DNA from: Prosthecomicrobium sp. N25
Lineage (GTDB): Bacteria > Pseudomonadota > Alphaproteobacteria > Rhizobiales > Ancalomicrobiaceae
DNA: 64,000 bases
Direction of reading: 5' to 3'
NCBI RefSeq assembly: GCF_037203705.1
Contig: NZ_JBBCAT010000001.1
Coordinates: 310,001 to 374,000, forward strand
Position numbers and translations under genes: made by a program. The notes below the pieces were generated by a model, which did no database searches, was not told where the DNA came from, and worked only from the letters and a program-made list of their open reading frames with translations. Shown here piece after piece: positions 1 through 9,711 of this stretch. Position 1 is the first letter of the stretch; each line of letters starts with the position of its first letter.

Positions 1-1421
<1,421 letters not shown>

Positions 1422-1425
<4 letters not shown>

Positions 1426-2540
1426 GTGCGCGCCCCGGCGAGCTGCCCCGGTGGGTCGACTACGGGCTCCTGCCGGCGATCAACGTCACGGCCGCGTTCC
1501 TGGTGTCGGGCCTTGTGGTCCTCGCCATCGGCGAGAACCCGGTCGAGGCGGTCCGCATCATGCTCGCCGGCGCGCTCGGCTATGCCGAGGGGATCGGCTT
1601 CACCCTCTACTACACGACCAACTTCGTCTTCACCGGCCTGTCGGTCGCGGTCGCCTTCCGGGCGGGGCTCTTCAACATCGGTGCCGAGGGCCAGGCGATG
1701 GTCGCCGGCATCGGCGTTGCGCTTGTCTGCCTCGCCTTCGACGGCGCCCCCTGGTGGCTCGTCTTCCCCTTCGCCTTCGCGGCCTCGCTCCTCTTCGGCG
1801 CCGCCTGGGCCTTCGTGCCCGGCTGGGCGCAGGCGCGGCGCGGCAGCCACGTCGTCATCACGACGATCATGTTCAACTTCATCGCCTCCGTGCTGATGGT
1901 CTACCTCCTCGTCAACGTGATCGGAAAGCCGGGCGCCATGTCGCCCGAGACGCGGACCATCGCGGAGGCGACCCGGCTGCCGCTGATGCGCGACATGCTG
2001 AAGCCGCTCGGCATCGACATCGGCGCCTCGCCGCTCAACCCGACGTTCCTCATCGCCATCATGGCTTTGGTCCTGGTCTGGGTCATGATCTGGCGCACCC
2101 GGCTCGGCTACGAGATGCGCGCCGTCGGCATCAACCCGACCGCGGCCGTCTATGCCGGCATCGACCCGGGCCGCATCGTCATCGTCGCCATGCTGGTCTC
2201 CGGCGCGCTCGCGGGCCTCCTGGCCGTCAACGAGGTGATGGGCGTCCAGCACCGCCTGCTGCTCGAATTCACCGCAGGCGCCGGCTTCGTCGGCATCGCG
2301 GTGGCGCTGATGGGGCGGGCGCACCCGGCCGGGATCGCGCTCGCCGCCTTCCTGTTCGGCGTCCTCTACCAGGGCGGCGCGGAACTCGCCTTCGAGAAGC
2401 CGAAGATCACCCGCGACATGGTGGTGGTGATCCAGGGCCTGGTCATCCTCTTCGCCGGCGCGCTGGAACGCATGGTCCGCCCCGCGCTCGAACGCCTGTT
2501 CGCCCCGCGCGCCGCCGCCGCGGCGGCGGCCGAAAGCTGA
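1422..2540 (+). CDS. BMP-type nucleoside ABC importer, permease 1
   Basis: Integral membrane permease of the BPD_transp_2 (YufP/RbsC-like) family, 372 residues, with many hydrophobic segments. The typical stretch NIGAEGQAMVAGIG is present in the first third, and GINPTAAVYAGI occurs in the cytoplasmic loop expected to contact the ATPase. The ATG at 1422 is chosen over a longer upstream frame because it overlaps the ATPase stop (ATGA) and begins a normal family N-terminus. It pairs with the second permease 11 bases downstream to form a heterodimeric channel. Confidence 0.93.
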
Positions 2541-2551
2541 GGGTCACGCGG

Positions 2552-3523
2552 ATGGAGAGCCTCGACGCCATCGTGCCGGTCCTCGGCTCCGCGGTGCGGC
2601 TGTCGATCCCGCTGCTCTTCGCCTGCCTGGCCGGCCTCTGGTCCGAGCGCTCGGGAATCGTCGACATCGGCCTGGAGGGCAAGATGCTCGGCGCCGCCTT
2701 CGCGGCCGGCGCCGTCGCGTTTCTGACCGGGGAGGAGTGGCTCGCGCTCGCCGCCGCGGTGGCGGTCTCCGTCTCGCTCGGGCTCGTGCACGGCTTCGCG
2801 TCGATCACCCACCGGGGCAACCAGATCGTCTCCGGCGTCGCCATCAACTTCCTGGCCGCGGGACTGACGGTCCTGCTCGGCCAGGCCTGGTTCGGCGAGG
2901 GCGGGCGCACCCCCCAGCTCACCAACGAGGCCCGCTTCCGGCCCATCGTGCTGCCGGGCGCGGAGACGGCCCAGCAGCATTCGGGCTGGGGCAACTTTTA
3001 CGCGGAGGTGATCTCCGGCCACAACGTGCTCGTCTATCTCGCCTTCCTGGCCGTGCCGCTGACCTGGTACGTGCTCGACCGCACCCGCTTCGGCCTGCGC
3101 CTGCGGGCCGTGGGCGAAAACCCGCACGCCGTCGACACGGCCGGCATCTCCGTCGCGCGGCTGCGCTATGCGGCGGTCGTCATCGCCGGAGTCCTGTGCG
3201 GCTTCGGGGGCGCCTACCTGGCGGTCGCCCAGTCGGCCGGCTTCATCCGCGACATGACCGCCGGCAAGGGCTTCATCGCCCTCGCGGCCCTGGTCTTCGC
3301 CAAGTGGAAGCCGGTCCCCGCCATGCTGACCTGCCTGCTCTTCGGCTTCCTCGACGCGGTCGCGATCCGCCTGCAGGGCACCCCGCTGCCGGTCGTCGGG
3401 CAGGTTCCCGTGCAGGTCTTCCAGGCGCTGCCCTATGTCTTGACCGTCGTCCTGCTGGCGGGCTTCATCGGCAGGGCCATCCCCCCGAAAGCCTCGGGCG
3501 TGCCCTACACGAAGGACCGCTAG
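2552..3523 (+). CDS. BMP-type nucleoside ABC importer, permease 2
   Basis: Second permease (YufQ-like, BPD_transp_2), 323 residues, with about eight hydrophobic segments. The family stretch ERSGIVDIGLEGKMLGAA lies near residue 35, and LRAVGENPHAVDTAGIS is the coupling-loop motif. The start at 2552 lies 11 bases after permease 1. The same frame is open further upstream inside permease 1, but only from this ATG is the protein hydrophobic and family-like. The stop is followed after two bases by cytidine deaminase, so import and first catabolic step share one transcript. Confidence 0.93.
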   Translation: MESLDAIVPVLGSAVRLSIPLLFACLAGLWSERSGIVDIGLEGKMLGAAFAAGAVAFLTGEEWLALAAAVAVSVSLGLVHGFASITHRGNQIVSGVAINFLAAGLTVLLGQAWFGEGGRTPQLTNEARFRPIVLPGAETAQQHSGWGNFYAEVISGHNVLVYLAFLAVPLTWYVLDRTRFGLRLRAVGENPHAVDTAGISVARLRYAAVVIAGVLCGFGGAYLAVAQSAGFIRDMTAGKGFIALAALVFAKWKPVPAMLTCLLFGFLDAVAIRLQGTPLPVVGQVPVQVFQALPYVLTVVLLAGFIGRAIPPKASGVPYTKDR

Positions 3524-3525
3524 GC

Positions 3526-3933
3526 ATGAGCGCCCTCGACGACCTCTTCGCGGCCGCAGAGGCCGCCCGCCGCAGGGCCTACGCGCCCTATTCCCGGTTC
3601 CAGGTCGGCGCCGCGATCCGCGACCCGGACGGCCGCATCCACGCCGGCTGCAACGTCGAGAACGCCGCCTATCCGATCGGCACCTGCGCGGAGGCCGGCG
3701 CGCTCGCCGCCATGGTCCTGGCCGGCGCCGACCAGATCGCCGAGATCGCGGTCGTCGGCGGCCCGGAGCATGGCGCCGAGATCCTCTGTCCGCCCTGCGG
3801 CGGCTGCCGCCAGCGCATCCGCGAGTTCGGCGGCCTCACCGCCCGCGTCCACCTGCGCGAGCCCGACGGCACCGTCCGCACCCTGACCCTCGACGACCTC
3901 CTGCCCGTCAGCTTCGGGCCGGAGCATCTCTGA
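3526..3933 (+). CDS. cdd: Cytidine deaminase
   Basis: Zinc-dependent cytosolic enzyme converting cytidine or deoxycytidine to uridine or deoxyuridine for pyrimidine salvage. The 135-residue length fits the small homotetrameric class. The substrate-binding segment YAPYSRFQVGAA is near residue 20, CNVENAAYP follows, and the zinc site is formed by TCAEAGAL (Cys and catalytic Glu) plus PCGGCRQ (two Cys). CAEA replaces the commoner CAER. It starts two bases after the permease stop, tying it to nucleoside import. Transcription then meets the convergent island module. Confidence 0.95.
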   Translation: MSALDDLFAAAEAARRRAYAPYSRFQVGAAIRDPDGRIHAGCNVENAAYPIGTCAEAGALAAMVLAGADQIAEIAVVGGPEHGAEILCPPCGGCRQRIREFGGLTARVHLREPDGTVRTLTLDDLLPVSFGPEHL

Positions 3934-3960
3934 GGACGCCCTTGCGATATGGACAGTCTG

Positions 3961-3969
3961 CCCTGTGTC
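3961..3969. repeat. 9-bp direct repeat, left copy flanking the island
   Basis: CCCTGTGTC occurs here, just after cdd, and again at 6381-6389, beyond the DUF262 module. The two copies bracket the AT-richer insert and could be an insertion footprint, but a nine-base match over 2.4 kb can arise by chance. Confidence 0.25.
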
Positions 3970-4004
3970 TTGCCCGGGCTTGTCAGACTTCGGGATATAA
4001 CCCG

Positions 4005-4418
4005 TCAAACCACAAAGTATCGCCCCGCCTCATCCCGGCGAAGCCTGCCTTGGTTGATCAGACGACTCAGTGTTGACGGAACTGACTGAAGTCGTGTGCC
4101 AGGCGCATCGGCTTCTATCCAATCCCTTACTTCGGCTGAGGTCATGCCCTCGGAGGCGCTGGAAAGTGCCCTCAAGCACAGCTGGACGATCTGGCCGCGG
4201 CCCGCTCTAGTGCTACTATCCTCCAATCCAAGAAGTGCTTCTAAACTTTCCTTCTTCTGTTCCAGGCTTTCAATTTCTGCATTGATGCGTTCAAGCTCGG
4301 CTAGCGCGTCCTCGCGCATCGAGGCTTCCCCCCTGGCTAACCGGTCTCGCTCAGCCGCGATACGAGTAAGCTTGTCTTGAAAGGTGTCCATGACGCTGTG
4401 TATTCCTCCTGGCCTCAT
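4005..4418 (-). CDS. Small coiled-coil plus winged-helix protein, partner of DUF262 protein
   Basis: I do not recognise a named family. The 137-residue protein has a charged, heptad-like coiled coil over about residues 12-65 (DALAELERINAEIESLEQK) and a C-terminal domain (about 75-137) that looks like a small winged helix. That domain contains MTSAEVRDWI, a likely recognition segment (VPSTLSRLINQG) and a short beta wing (LRRDEAGRYFVV). Its first ATG overlaps the upstream DUF262 stop (ATGA). A stronger AGGAGG sits just before the internal ATG at 4391, so a 128-residue product is possible. The low GC matches the island rather than its neighbours. It could be a DNA-binding regulator or a specificity partner of the nuclease-like protein; both are inference. 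Confidence 0.75.
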   Translation of the reverse strand: MRPGGIHSVMDTFQDKLTRIAAERDRLARGEASMREDALAELERINAEIESLEQKKESLEALLGLEDSSTRAGRGQIVQLCLRALSSASEGMTSAEVRDWIEADAPGTRLQSVPSTLSRLINQGRLRRDEAGRYFVV

Positions 4419-6190
4419 TCCGCTGCTATGGAATCGTTGTTCAAGCTCTCAATCCGACTACGGATCAGAAGTTCTCGCTGCCTGACGAATTCCGGCAGCA
4501 TCGTCGGCGACCACAGATCTTGGTCAGTCGGTATCAGATGTCTGATCATGAAGCTCTGATCACGTGTCCTAATCCACTTATCAAAGCTTTCGTTGCTCTT
4601 AGATATGTTGTCACCCGCAGTGAGAAGTTGGAGATTTCCAATCCTGTCAACGTTGGCCATCACCCTTTCAACTACCGAAAAAGGGATGTTTTGCCCCATC
4701 AAAGCTCGCCGATTGACAGTCGAGGCAGGAAAAATGTGATCGACATGGTGAGGTACGCTGCCCCAATTCCTATCGTCATACAGAAGAGAAAGCACTAAAA
4801 ACACTAGTTTTTGACCATAGCGGAACTGAAAAATCGCATCAATAGTCTCTCCGGTCAAGCCTGCCTGTCGTTTCAGATGACGTGTCAAGCTATTATTGAG
4901 TTCACCTAACGGAAATGACGGATTAGTCGTTAGGGAACTAGCAATAGTGCTGCGAGCGACGCCTAGAGTGCTGTCGGATTGTCCGCCAAATACGCGATTG
5001 AGGAGGGCGGATATCAGCCAGCGCCGAATCCTAGCTATATCGCGAATGTTTTCGGGCGTCTCCCGTTCAGTCAAGTCTCGCTCAGACTTGTGAAGAAAAT
5101 AGGCTATCGGCATAAGGGCATTCAAACTGGTCAGGTTCTCTCGGTCGATGCCAAGCCGATTGATAAGGGTGAACGTTCGGATGAGAGTTCGCTTAACCGA
5201 CCTCCAGCTCGCCCGCATGATGTCCAGGTTCTTGTTGTGGAAGTTTGCAATCTTGTAAACGTGATCAAGGTCATTCAGCAAAAGGCAGGATTTCATAATA
5301 AAGTCTTTACTCACGTCGTTCTTGCGTTCAAGTCCGCCATTAATTGTCTCTACAAGGCCGTATATTTCATCTCGAGCCGAAATATCGGACCATTTCGACG
5401 TAATTACTGAAAGCATAAGATCGGACTTGCTTAGTTTGGTTCCGCCATCGTTTGCGCGAACAAAGATCCCTAATACCCGATCGTAATCTTGGTCCTTTTC
5501 CGTGTAATAGCAAATAATCTCATCTTTCCAAACCATTCGATAGAGTCGGTCAATGTTCCGAGTCATCGTCCTCTCATCGGACCGAGTGAGCCGATCCGAT
5601 ATGCTATCGAGCAATGTGTCCTTGTATCGGTCGAACGCTTCCTCGCCTGGATAGTCAAGGATATCGCCAACCTTGATCCAAACACTGTTAGCGTTAGATC
5701 GGGGAGCCTTTTCGAGGAGTTGCAGGCCGTACCGACCTTCGATGTCGTCCTCACCGCTTGCAATCGGCACGGAAGGGTCGATGAGCAGGTCAAGGTACAA
5801 ACGCTTCCTTTGCCACGCGTCGGGGTTTTCCCATCGCTTCCACTTCGACTTGACGGTGAATGAGCCGCGTAGCCCTATCAGGAGGGAAGTAAGTCTCTGT
5901 TGGCCGTCCAAGACAAGCGTAACGTCTCTGCCATCGGTCTCCGCAATTTCGTTGTGTATCTCTCCGAATCGAAAGTTCTCCGCAAACCGGTAGATCTGCC
6001 AATTCTGCCGGTTCTCACGTGCGATGTCCCAAAATAAGAATGAGCTGATTGGATATCCCTTCAGGAGGGAATCAAATAGCGCAACAACCTGTTCGGGATC
6101 CCAAACAAATGGCCTCTGAATGGCAGGTAAGAAATAGCTGCGGTTGATTTTCTCAACGACGTTCGAGATCGTCGTGGCTGTATAGGGCAC
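4415..6190 (-). CDS. DUF262/DUF1524 protein, GmrSD-like candidate defence nuclease
   Basis: The 591-residue protein has an N-terminal DUF262 domain with QRPFVW (residues 25-30) and the hallmark DGQQR (95-99), part of the ParB-like nucleotide-handling fold. A C-terminal DUF1524 HNH-type region carries HVDHIFP (482-488), GNLQLL (N519), N528 and K531. This is the layout of GmrSD-type modification-dependent (type IV) restriction enzymes and related phage-defence proteins, here in a single chain. The start is GTG at 6190, set by AGAGGAG seven bases upstream. It is translationally coupled to the small partner downstream. Composition is far more AT-rich than the flanking catabolic genes, indicating horizontal acquisition. 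Domain calls are firm; the antiviral role is inferred. Confidence 0.88.
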   Translation of the reverse strand: MPYTATTISNVVEKINRSYFLPAIQRPFVWDPEQVVALFDSLLKGYPISSFLFWDIARENRQNWQIYRFAENFRFGEIHNEIAETDGRDVTLVLDGQQRLTSLLIGLRGSFTVKSKWKRWENPDAWQRKRLYLDLLIDPSVPIASGEDDIEGRYGLQLLEKAPRSNANSVWIKVGDILDYPGEEAFDRYKDTLLDSISDRLTRSDERTMTRNIDRLYRMVWKDEIICYYTEKDQDYDRVLGIFVRANDGGTKLSKSDLMLSVITSKWSDISARDEIYGLVETINGGLERKNDVSKDFIMKSCLLLNDLDHVYKIANFHNKNLDIMRASWRSVKRTLIRTFTLINRLGIDRENLTSLNALMPIAYFLHKSERDLTERETPENIRDIARIRRWLISALLNRVFGGQSDSTLGVARSTIASSLTTNPSFPLGELNNSLTRHLKRQAGLTGETIDAIFQFRYGQKLVFLVLSLLYDDRNWGSVPHHVDHIFPASTVNRRALMGQNIPFSVVERVMANVDRIGNLQLLTAGDNISKSNESFDKWIRTRDQSFMIRHLIPTDQDLWSPTMLPEFVRQRELLIRSRIESLNNDSIAAE

Positions 6191-6210
6191 CCGTAACTCC
6201 TCTGCCGGTG
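6184..6210 (-). promoter_or_regulatory. Ribosome binding site fixing the GTG start of the DUF262 gene
   Basis: On the minus strand AGAGGAG precedes GTG by about seven bases, and no ATG with a comparable site lies near the first conserved residues. Confidence 0.6.
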
Positions 6211-6240
6211 CAAACCGCTAGTCATCGAATAGAAAAGTAT

Positions 6241-6262
6241 TGATATAATTAGGTATATATCA
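6241..6262. promoter_or_regulatory. Operator-like palindrome upstream of the DUF262 module
   Basis: Perfect 7-bp inverted repeat TGATATA-N8-TATATCA in a very AT-rich tract, about 50-70 bases upstream of the DUF262 GTG. It lies where the promoter should be and could bind the module's own winged-helix protein. That link is inference. Confidence 0.45.
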
Positions 6263-6264
6263 TT

Positions 6265-6274
6265 AGGGGCCCCT
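6265..6274. promoter_or_regulatory. 10-bp perfect palindrome AGGGGCCCCT
   Basis: Perfect palindrome two bases from the AT-rich inverted repeat, in the promoter region of the DUF262 module. Function unknown; it could be a second half of a compound operator or coincidence. Confidence 0.25.
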
Positions 6275-6380
6275 TTCGATACGATGAATCCAGTCAGCTC
6301 GATATGTACCGTGCTATGCGTATTGGAACCTCAACTGATTCCTCAGTCAACCACATTCACAACACGATTTCAGAATCGTC

Positions 6381-6389
6381 CCCTGTGTC
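6381..6389. repeat. 9-bp direct repeat, right copy flanking the island
   Basis: CCCTGTGTC, the same nine bases as at 3961-3969. High-GC sequence resumes shortly after this point. Confidence 0.25.
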
Positions 6390-6482
6390 GAGCCTAATGC
6401 AGAGCGCCGCCGAGCGTCAGGACTACCCGGCAAAGACAAACAGGGAGGCCCGGCGCCACGTCAGCCCGGCCCGGTCCCGCCC

Positions 6483-7781
6483 TCACGCCTTCCGGTAGAC
6501 CTCCCGCCCGGCCACGTAGGTCGCCGCCACGGCCCGGTCGTCGCCGAGCACCGCCAGGGCGAAGAGCCGGTCCTCGAGGCTCTCCGACAGGTCGTCGCGG
6601 GCCGCAAGCAGCGGCGTCGCGCGCGGGTCGAGGATCGTGAGGTCCGCCCATTTGCCCGCGTCGAGACTGCCGATCTCGGCCCCGAGATGCATCAGCCGGG
6701 CGTTGCCGAGGGTGGCGAGGTAGAAGGAGCGGGTGGCCGGGAGCCGCCGGCCCGCCAGCATGGCGACCTTGTGGGCCTCCCCCATGGTGGCGAGCATGGA
6801 GTAGCTGGTGCCGCCGCCGACGTCGGTGGCGAGCCCGAAGCCGACCGGCCGGTGCGGCGCCCCCACATGCGCGAGGTCGAACAGGCCCGAGCCCAGGAAG
6901 GTGTTGGAGGTCGGGCAGTGCACCACCGCCGAGCCGCTCTCCGACAGGCGCCGGCACTCGTCGTCGGAGAGGTGGATCCCATGCGCGAAGAGCGAGGTCG
7001 GGCCGAGGAGCCCGTGCCGCTCGTAGACGGCCGTGTAGTCCCGGTCGTTCGGGAAGAGCGCCGCCACCGTCTCGATCTCGCGCCGGCTCTCGGAGAGATG
7101 CGTCTGCATCAGGCAGTCCGGGTGGGCCTTCAGGAGCGCGCCCGACACCGCCAGCTGCGCCTCGCTCGACGTGATGGCGAAGCGCGGCGAGATCGCGTAG
7201 ACGAGCCGCCCCCGCTTGTGCCAGTGCCCGATCAGCGCCTCGCTGTCGAGCCCGCCCGTCTCCGGATCGTCCGTGACGGCGGCGGGCGCGTTGCGGTCCA
7301 TCATGGTCTTGCCGGTCGCCAGCGCCATCCCGCGCGCCTCCGCGGCGGCGAAGAGCGCCTCGGCCGCGACCTTGTGCACCGAGGAGAAGACCAGCGCCGC
7401 GGTGGTCCCGTGCGCCAGGAGCCGGTCGAGGAAGATCCCGGCGGCCACTTCGGCGTGAGCCTGCTCGGCGAAGCGGGCCTCCTCCGGGAAGGTGAAGCGC
7501 GCGAGCCAGTCGAGCAGGTCGCGCCCCGGCGCCGCCAGCATCCGGTACTGCGGGAAATGGATATGTGCGTCGACGAAGCCGGCCGTCAGGATCGCCTCGC
7601 CCCAGTCCTCCCGCGCCACCCCGGCGGCGGACGGGGGCAGCTCGCCCATCGGCCCGCTCCACGCGATCCGCCCGTCGTCGCCGATCAGCACGCCCCCGTG
7701 CTCCGCGTAGCGCACCGCCCCGTCGCCCTCGAGCGCGGGGTCGCCCGTGAAGTCGAGGACGCGGCCGGTCATGAGCTTCAT
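6483..7781 (-). CDS. guaD: Guanine deaminase
   Basis: Amidohydrolase-superfamily enzyme hydrolysing guanine to xanthine and ammonia in the cytosol. The metal site HIHFPQ is near residue 75. Further ligand and substrate motifs are HLSES, HGIHLSDDE and the late Asp in ATDVGGGTS. The length (432 residues) is typical. The start at 7781 (MKLMTGRV) is preferred over an upstream start that overlaps allC, because AAGGAG lies 11 bases before it. It is the last gene of the long minus-strand purine operon and feeds xanthine to the xanthine dehydrogenase encoded at the operon's promoter-proximal end. Confidence 0.93.
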   Translation of the reverse strand: MKLMTGRVLDFTGDPALEGDGAVRYAEHGGVLIGDDGRIAWSGPMGELPPSAAGVAREDWGEAILTAGFVDAHIHFPQYRMLAAPGRDLLDWLARFTFPEEARFAEQAHAEVAAGIFLDRLLAHGTTAALVFSSVHKVAAEALFAAAEARGMALATGKTMMDRNAPAAVTDDPETGGLDSEALIGHWHKRGRLVYAISPRFAITSSEAQLAVSGALLKAHPDCLMQTHLSESRREIETVAALFPNDRDYTAVYERHGLLGPTSLFAHGIHLSDDECRRLSESGSAVVHCPTSNTFLGSGLFDLAHVGAPHRPVGFGLATDVGGGTSYSMLATMGEAHKVAMLAGRRLPATRSFYLATLGNARLMHLGAEIGSLDAGKWADLTILDPRATPLLAARDDLSESLEDRLFALAVLGDDRAVAATYVAGREVYRKA

Positions 7782-7797
7782 GGCGGTTCGCGCTCCT

Positions 7798-9063
7798 TCA
7801 GGCCGCATGCCGGGCGGCCAGGTCCGCCACGAAGCGGACCATCGCCTCGACCGCGAGCCCCAGGTCCGCGACGCTCGTGAACTCGGCCGGGTTGTGGCTG
7901 ATGCCGCCCCGCGAGCGGACGAACAGCATGGCGGACGGGAAGGCCCGCGCCATCGCCATGGCGTCGTGCCCGGCCCCCGAGGGAAGCCGCCGCGTGTTCT
8001 CGCCGAGCGAGGCGACCGCCCGCGCCAGCCCCTCCTGCAGGCTCTCGTCCATCGGGCAGGTGGGGGTGTCGGCGAAGCGCTCGAAGCGGATCTTCACCCC
8101 GCGCCGGTTGGCGATCTGGTCGGCCTCGTAGCGGATGCGCTCGATGGCGGCCAGCCGCGGCGCGTCGGCCCCCGCCCGGATGTCGAGCGTCGCCTCCACC
8201 TCGGAGGGGATCACGTTGACGGCGCCGGGCCGCACGTCCACGCGCCCGATCGTGGCGACGAGGCCGCCGGTCCCCTCCCGCCCGACCCGCTCGATGAAAC
8301 CGGCGAGTTCGACCAGCGCCGCGAAGGCGTCGCGCCGGAGCGGCATCGGCACCGTGCCGGCATGGCCGGCCTCGCCCCCGATCGTGATGCGGAACCGCGA
8401 CTGCCCGGCGATCGAGGTCACGACACCCAGCGGCTCGCCCTTGTGCTCCAGCACGGGCCCCTGCTCGATATGCAACTCCACATAGCCGATCACCGACCCG
8501 GGCGGGATCACGGCCTCGCGGATCCGCTTCGGGTCGCCGCCATAGGCCCGGATGGCGTCCGCCAGCGTCACCCCGCCGCGATCCGCCATCTCCAGCCATT
8601 CCGCCCGGTAGGTGCCCGAAACCGCGGCCGAGGACGACAGGGAGGTCGGAAACCGCACGCCCTCCTCGTCCCCGAACGCGAGCACCTCCAGCCCGAAGGG
8701 CAGCGCGATGCCGCGCGCCGCGAGCTCCTCGGCGACGAGCAGGCCGGCGACCACCCCGAGGTTGCCGTCGTACTTGCCGGCGTCGATCACCGTGTCGATG
8801 TGCGAGCCGATCAGGAGCCGGCGGTTCGCCTGCGGCCCCGCGGCGCTGGGCGCGCGGAAGCCGCGCAGGGTCCCGATCGCGTCCTCGCTGACCTCGAGCC
8901 CGCGCTCGCGCATCCACCCGGCCACCATGTCGGCGGCCCGGCGGTGCGCCGGCGAGAGGTAGAGCCGCGTGATGCGGCCGGGCTCGTCCGTCACCGCGGC
9001 GAGCCGGTCGAGCAGGTCGAGCGCCCGGGCGCCCAGGTCGTGGATGGCGAGCATGTCGGCCAT
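7798..9063 (-). CDS. allC: Allantoate amidohydrolase (M20 / hydantoinase-carbamoylase family)
   Basis: Binuclear-metal amidohydrolase, 421 residues. The M20 metal ligands are visible: GSHIDTV (His), KYDGNLGVVAG (Asp), GDEEGVRF (Glu pair), HIEQGPVLE (His) and SGAGHDAMAMA (His). The family covers allantoate amidohydrolase, ureidoglycine/ureidoglycolate hydrolases and N-carbamoyl-amino-acid hydrolases. Position immediately after uraD, four bases away, favours allantoate amidohydrolase releasing ureidoglycine or ureidoglycolate and ammonia. Substrate is inferred from neighbours rather than from diagnostic residues. Confidence 0.85.
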   Translation of the reverse strand: MADMLAIHDLGARALDLLDRLAAVTDEPGRITRLYLSPAHRRAADMVAGWMRERGLEVSEDAIGTLRGFRAPSAAGPQANRRLLIGSHIDTVIDAGKYDGNLGVVAGLLVAEELAARGIALPFGLEVLAFGDEEGVRFPTSLSSSAAVSGTYRAEWLEMADRGGVTLADAIRAYGGDPKRIREAVIPPGSVIGYVELHIEQGPVLEHKGEPLGVVTSIAGQSRFRITIGGEAGHAGTVPMPLRRDAFAALVELAGFIERVGREGTGGLVATIGRVDVRPGAVNVIPSEVEATLDIRAGADAPRLAAIERIRYEADQIANRRGVKIRFERFADTPTCPMDESLQEGLARAVASLGENTRRLPSGAGHDAMAMARAFPSAMLFVRSRGGISHNPAEFTSVADLGLAVEAMVRFVADLAARHAA

Positions 9064-9067
9064 GGGC

Positions 9068-9580
9068 TCAGCCGGGCAGGACCCGGTCCTCGATGCGGAA
9101 ACGGAAGATGCGGCCGATCTGGCCGAGCGCGGTCTGGAACTCGACCTCGGGCGTGTTGCCGACCCGGGTCTCGAAGGCCTCCAGGATCTGCTCCTTGGTG
9201 GCGCCCTTGACGGCCAGGATGAAGGGGAAGCCGAAGGTCCGTCGATAGAGCCCGTTGAGCGCCGTGAAGCGTTCGAACTCCTCCGGGCTCAACCGGTCGA
9301 GCCCGGCACCCGCCTGCTCGCGCCGGGAGTCCTCGGCCATCTCGCCCGCCATGGCGGCCCGACCTGCCAGGTCGGGGTGGGCGCGGATCAGCGTGACCTG
9401 CATGTGCCGCGGCGCGCGGCGGACGGCCTGCGCGAAGGCGGCCACCATGGCGTCGCGCGACCGGTAGGGCCGCATCGCCGCCGCCGCCTCGGCGACCCAG
9501 GGGGAATTCTCGGCCACGTCGCCGAACCGGGCCACGAAGGCGTCGATCGACAGGGCGTTGACTTCGGCCAGAGACAGCAT
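9068..9580 (-). CDS. uraD: 2-oxo-4-hydroxy-4-carboxy-5-ureidoimidazoline (OHCU) decarboxylase
   Basis: Cofactor-free enzyme that decarboxylates OHCU to S-allantoin, the third step of urate breakdown. The 170-residue length and the motifs RAHPDLAGR (catalytic His region) and NGLYRRTFGFPFILAVKG are typical of the UraD fold. The ATG at 9580 is chosen because the domain starts there (MLSLAEVNALS); an upstream extension to 9715 is low-complexity and unlike the family. It follows puuD and precedes allC in the same operon. Confidence 0.93.
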   Translation of the reverse strand: MLSLAEVNALSIDAFVARFGDVAENSPWVAEAAAAMRPYRSRDAMVAAFAQAVRRAPRHMQVTLIRAHPDLAGRAAMAGEMAEDSRREQAGAGLDRLSPEEFERFTALNGLYRRTFGFPFILAVKGATKEQILEAFETRVGNTPEVEFQTALGQIGRIFRFRIEDRVLPG

Positions 9581-9711
9581 GGGACGGACCCGCTCAGACG
9601 CAAGTCCCTTCACCTCGCATCCTCGAACCGGCTGCGCAAGGCGGCACGCGTTCCCGGCGCCTCCGGAATATCCCGTATCCGCGACGATCCGTCCCCCCGG
9701 ACGCGGCATCG

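Noticed and set aside
4005-6190. Toxin-antitoxin interpretation of the DUF262 gene pair
   Set aside because: A 591-residue nuclease-like protein with a promoter-distal small gene does not match a known toxin-antitoxin layout; restriction-like defence fits the domains better.
6304-6498. 64-residue plus-strand frame between the DUF262 module and guaD
   Set aside because: It has no ribosome site and no family features, and runs over the composition boundary into the antisense of guaD.
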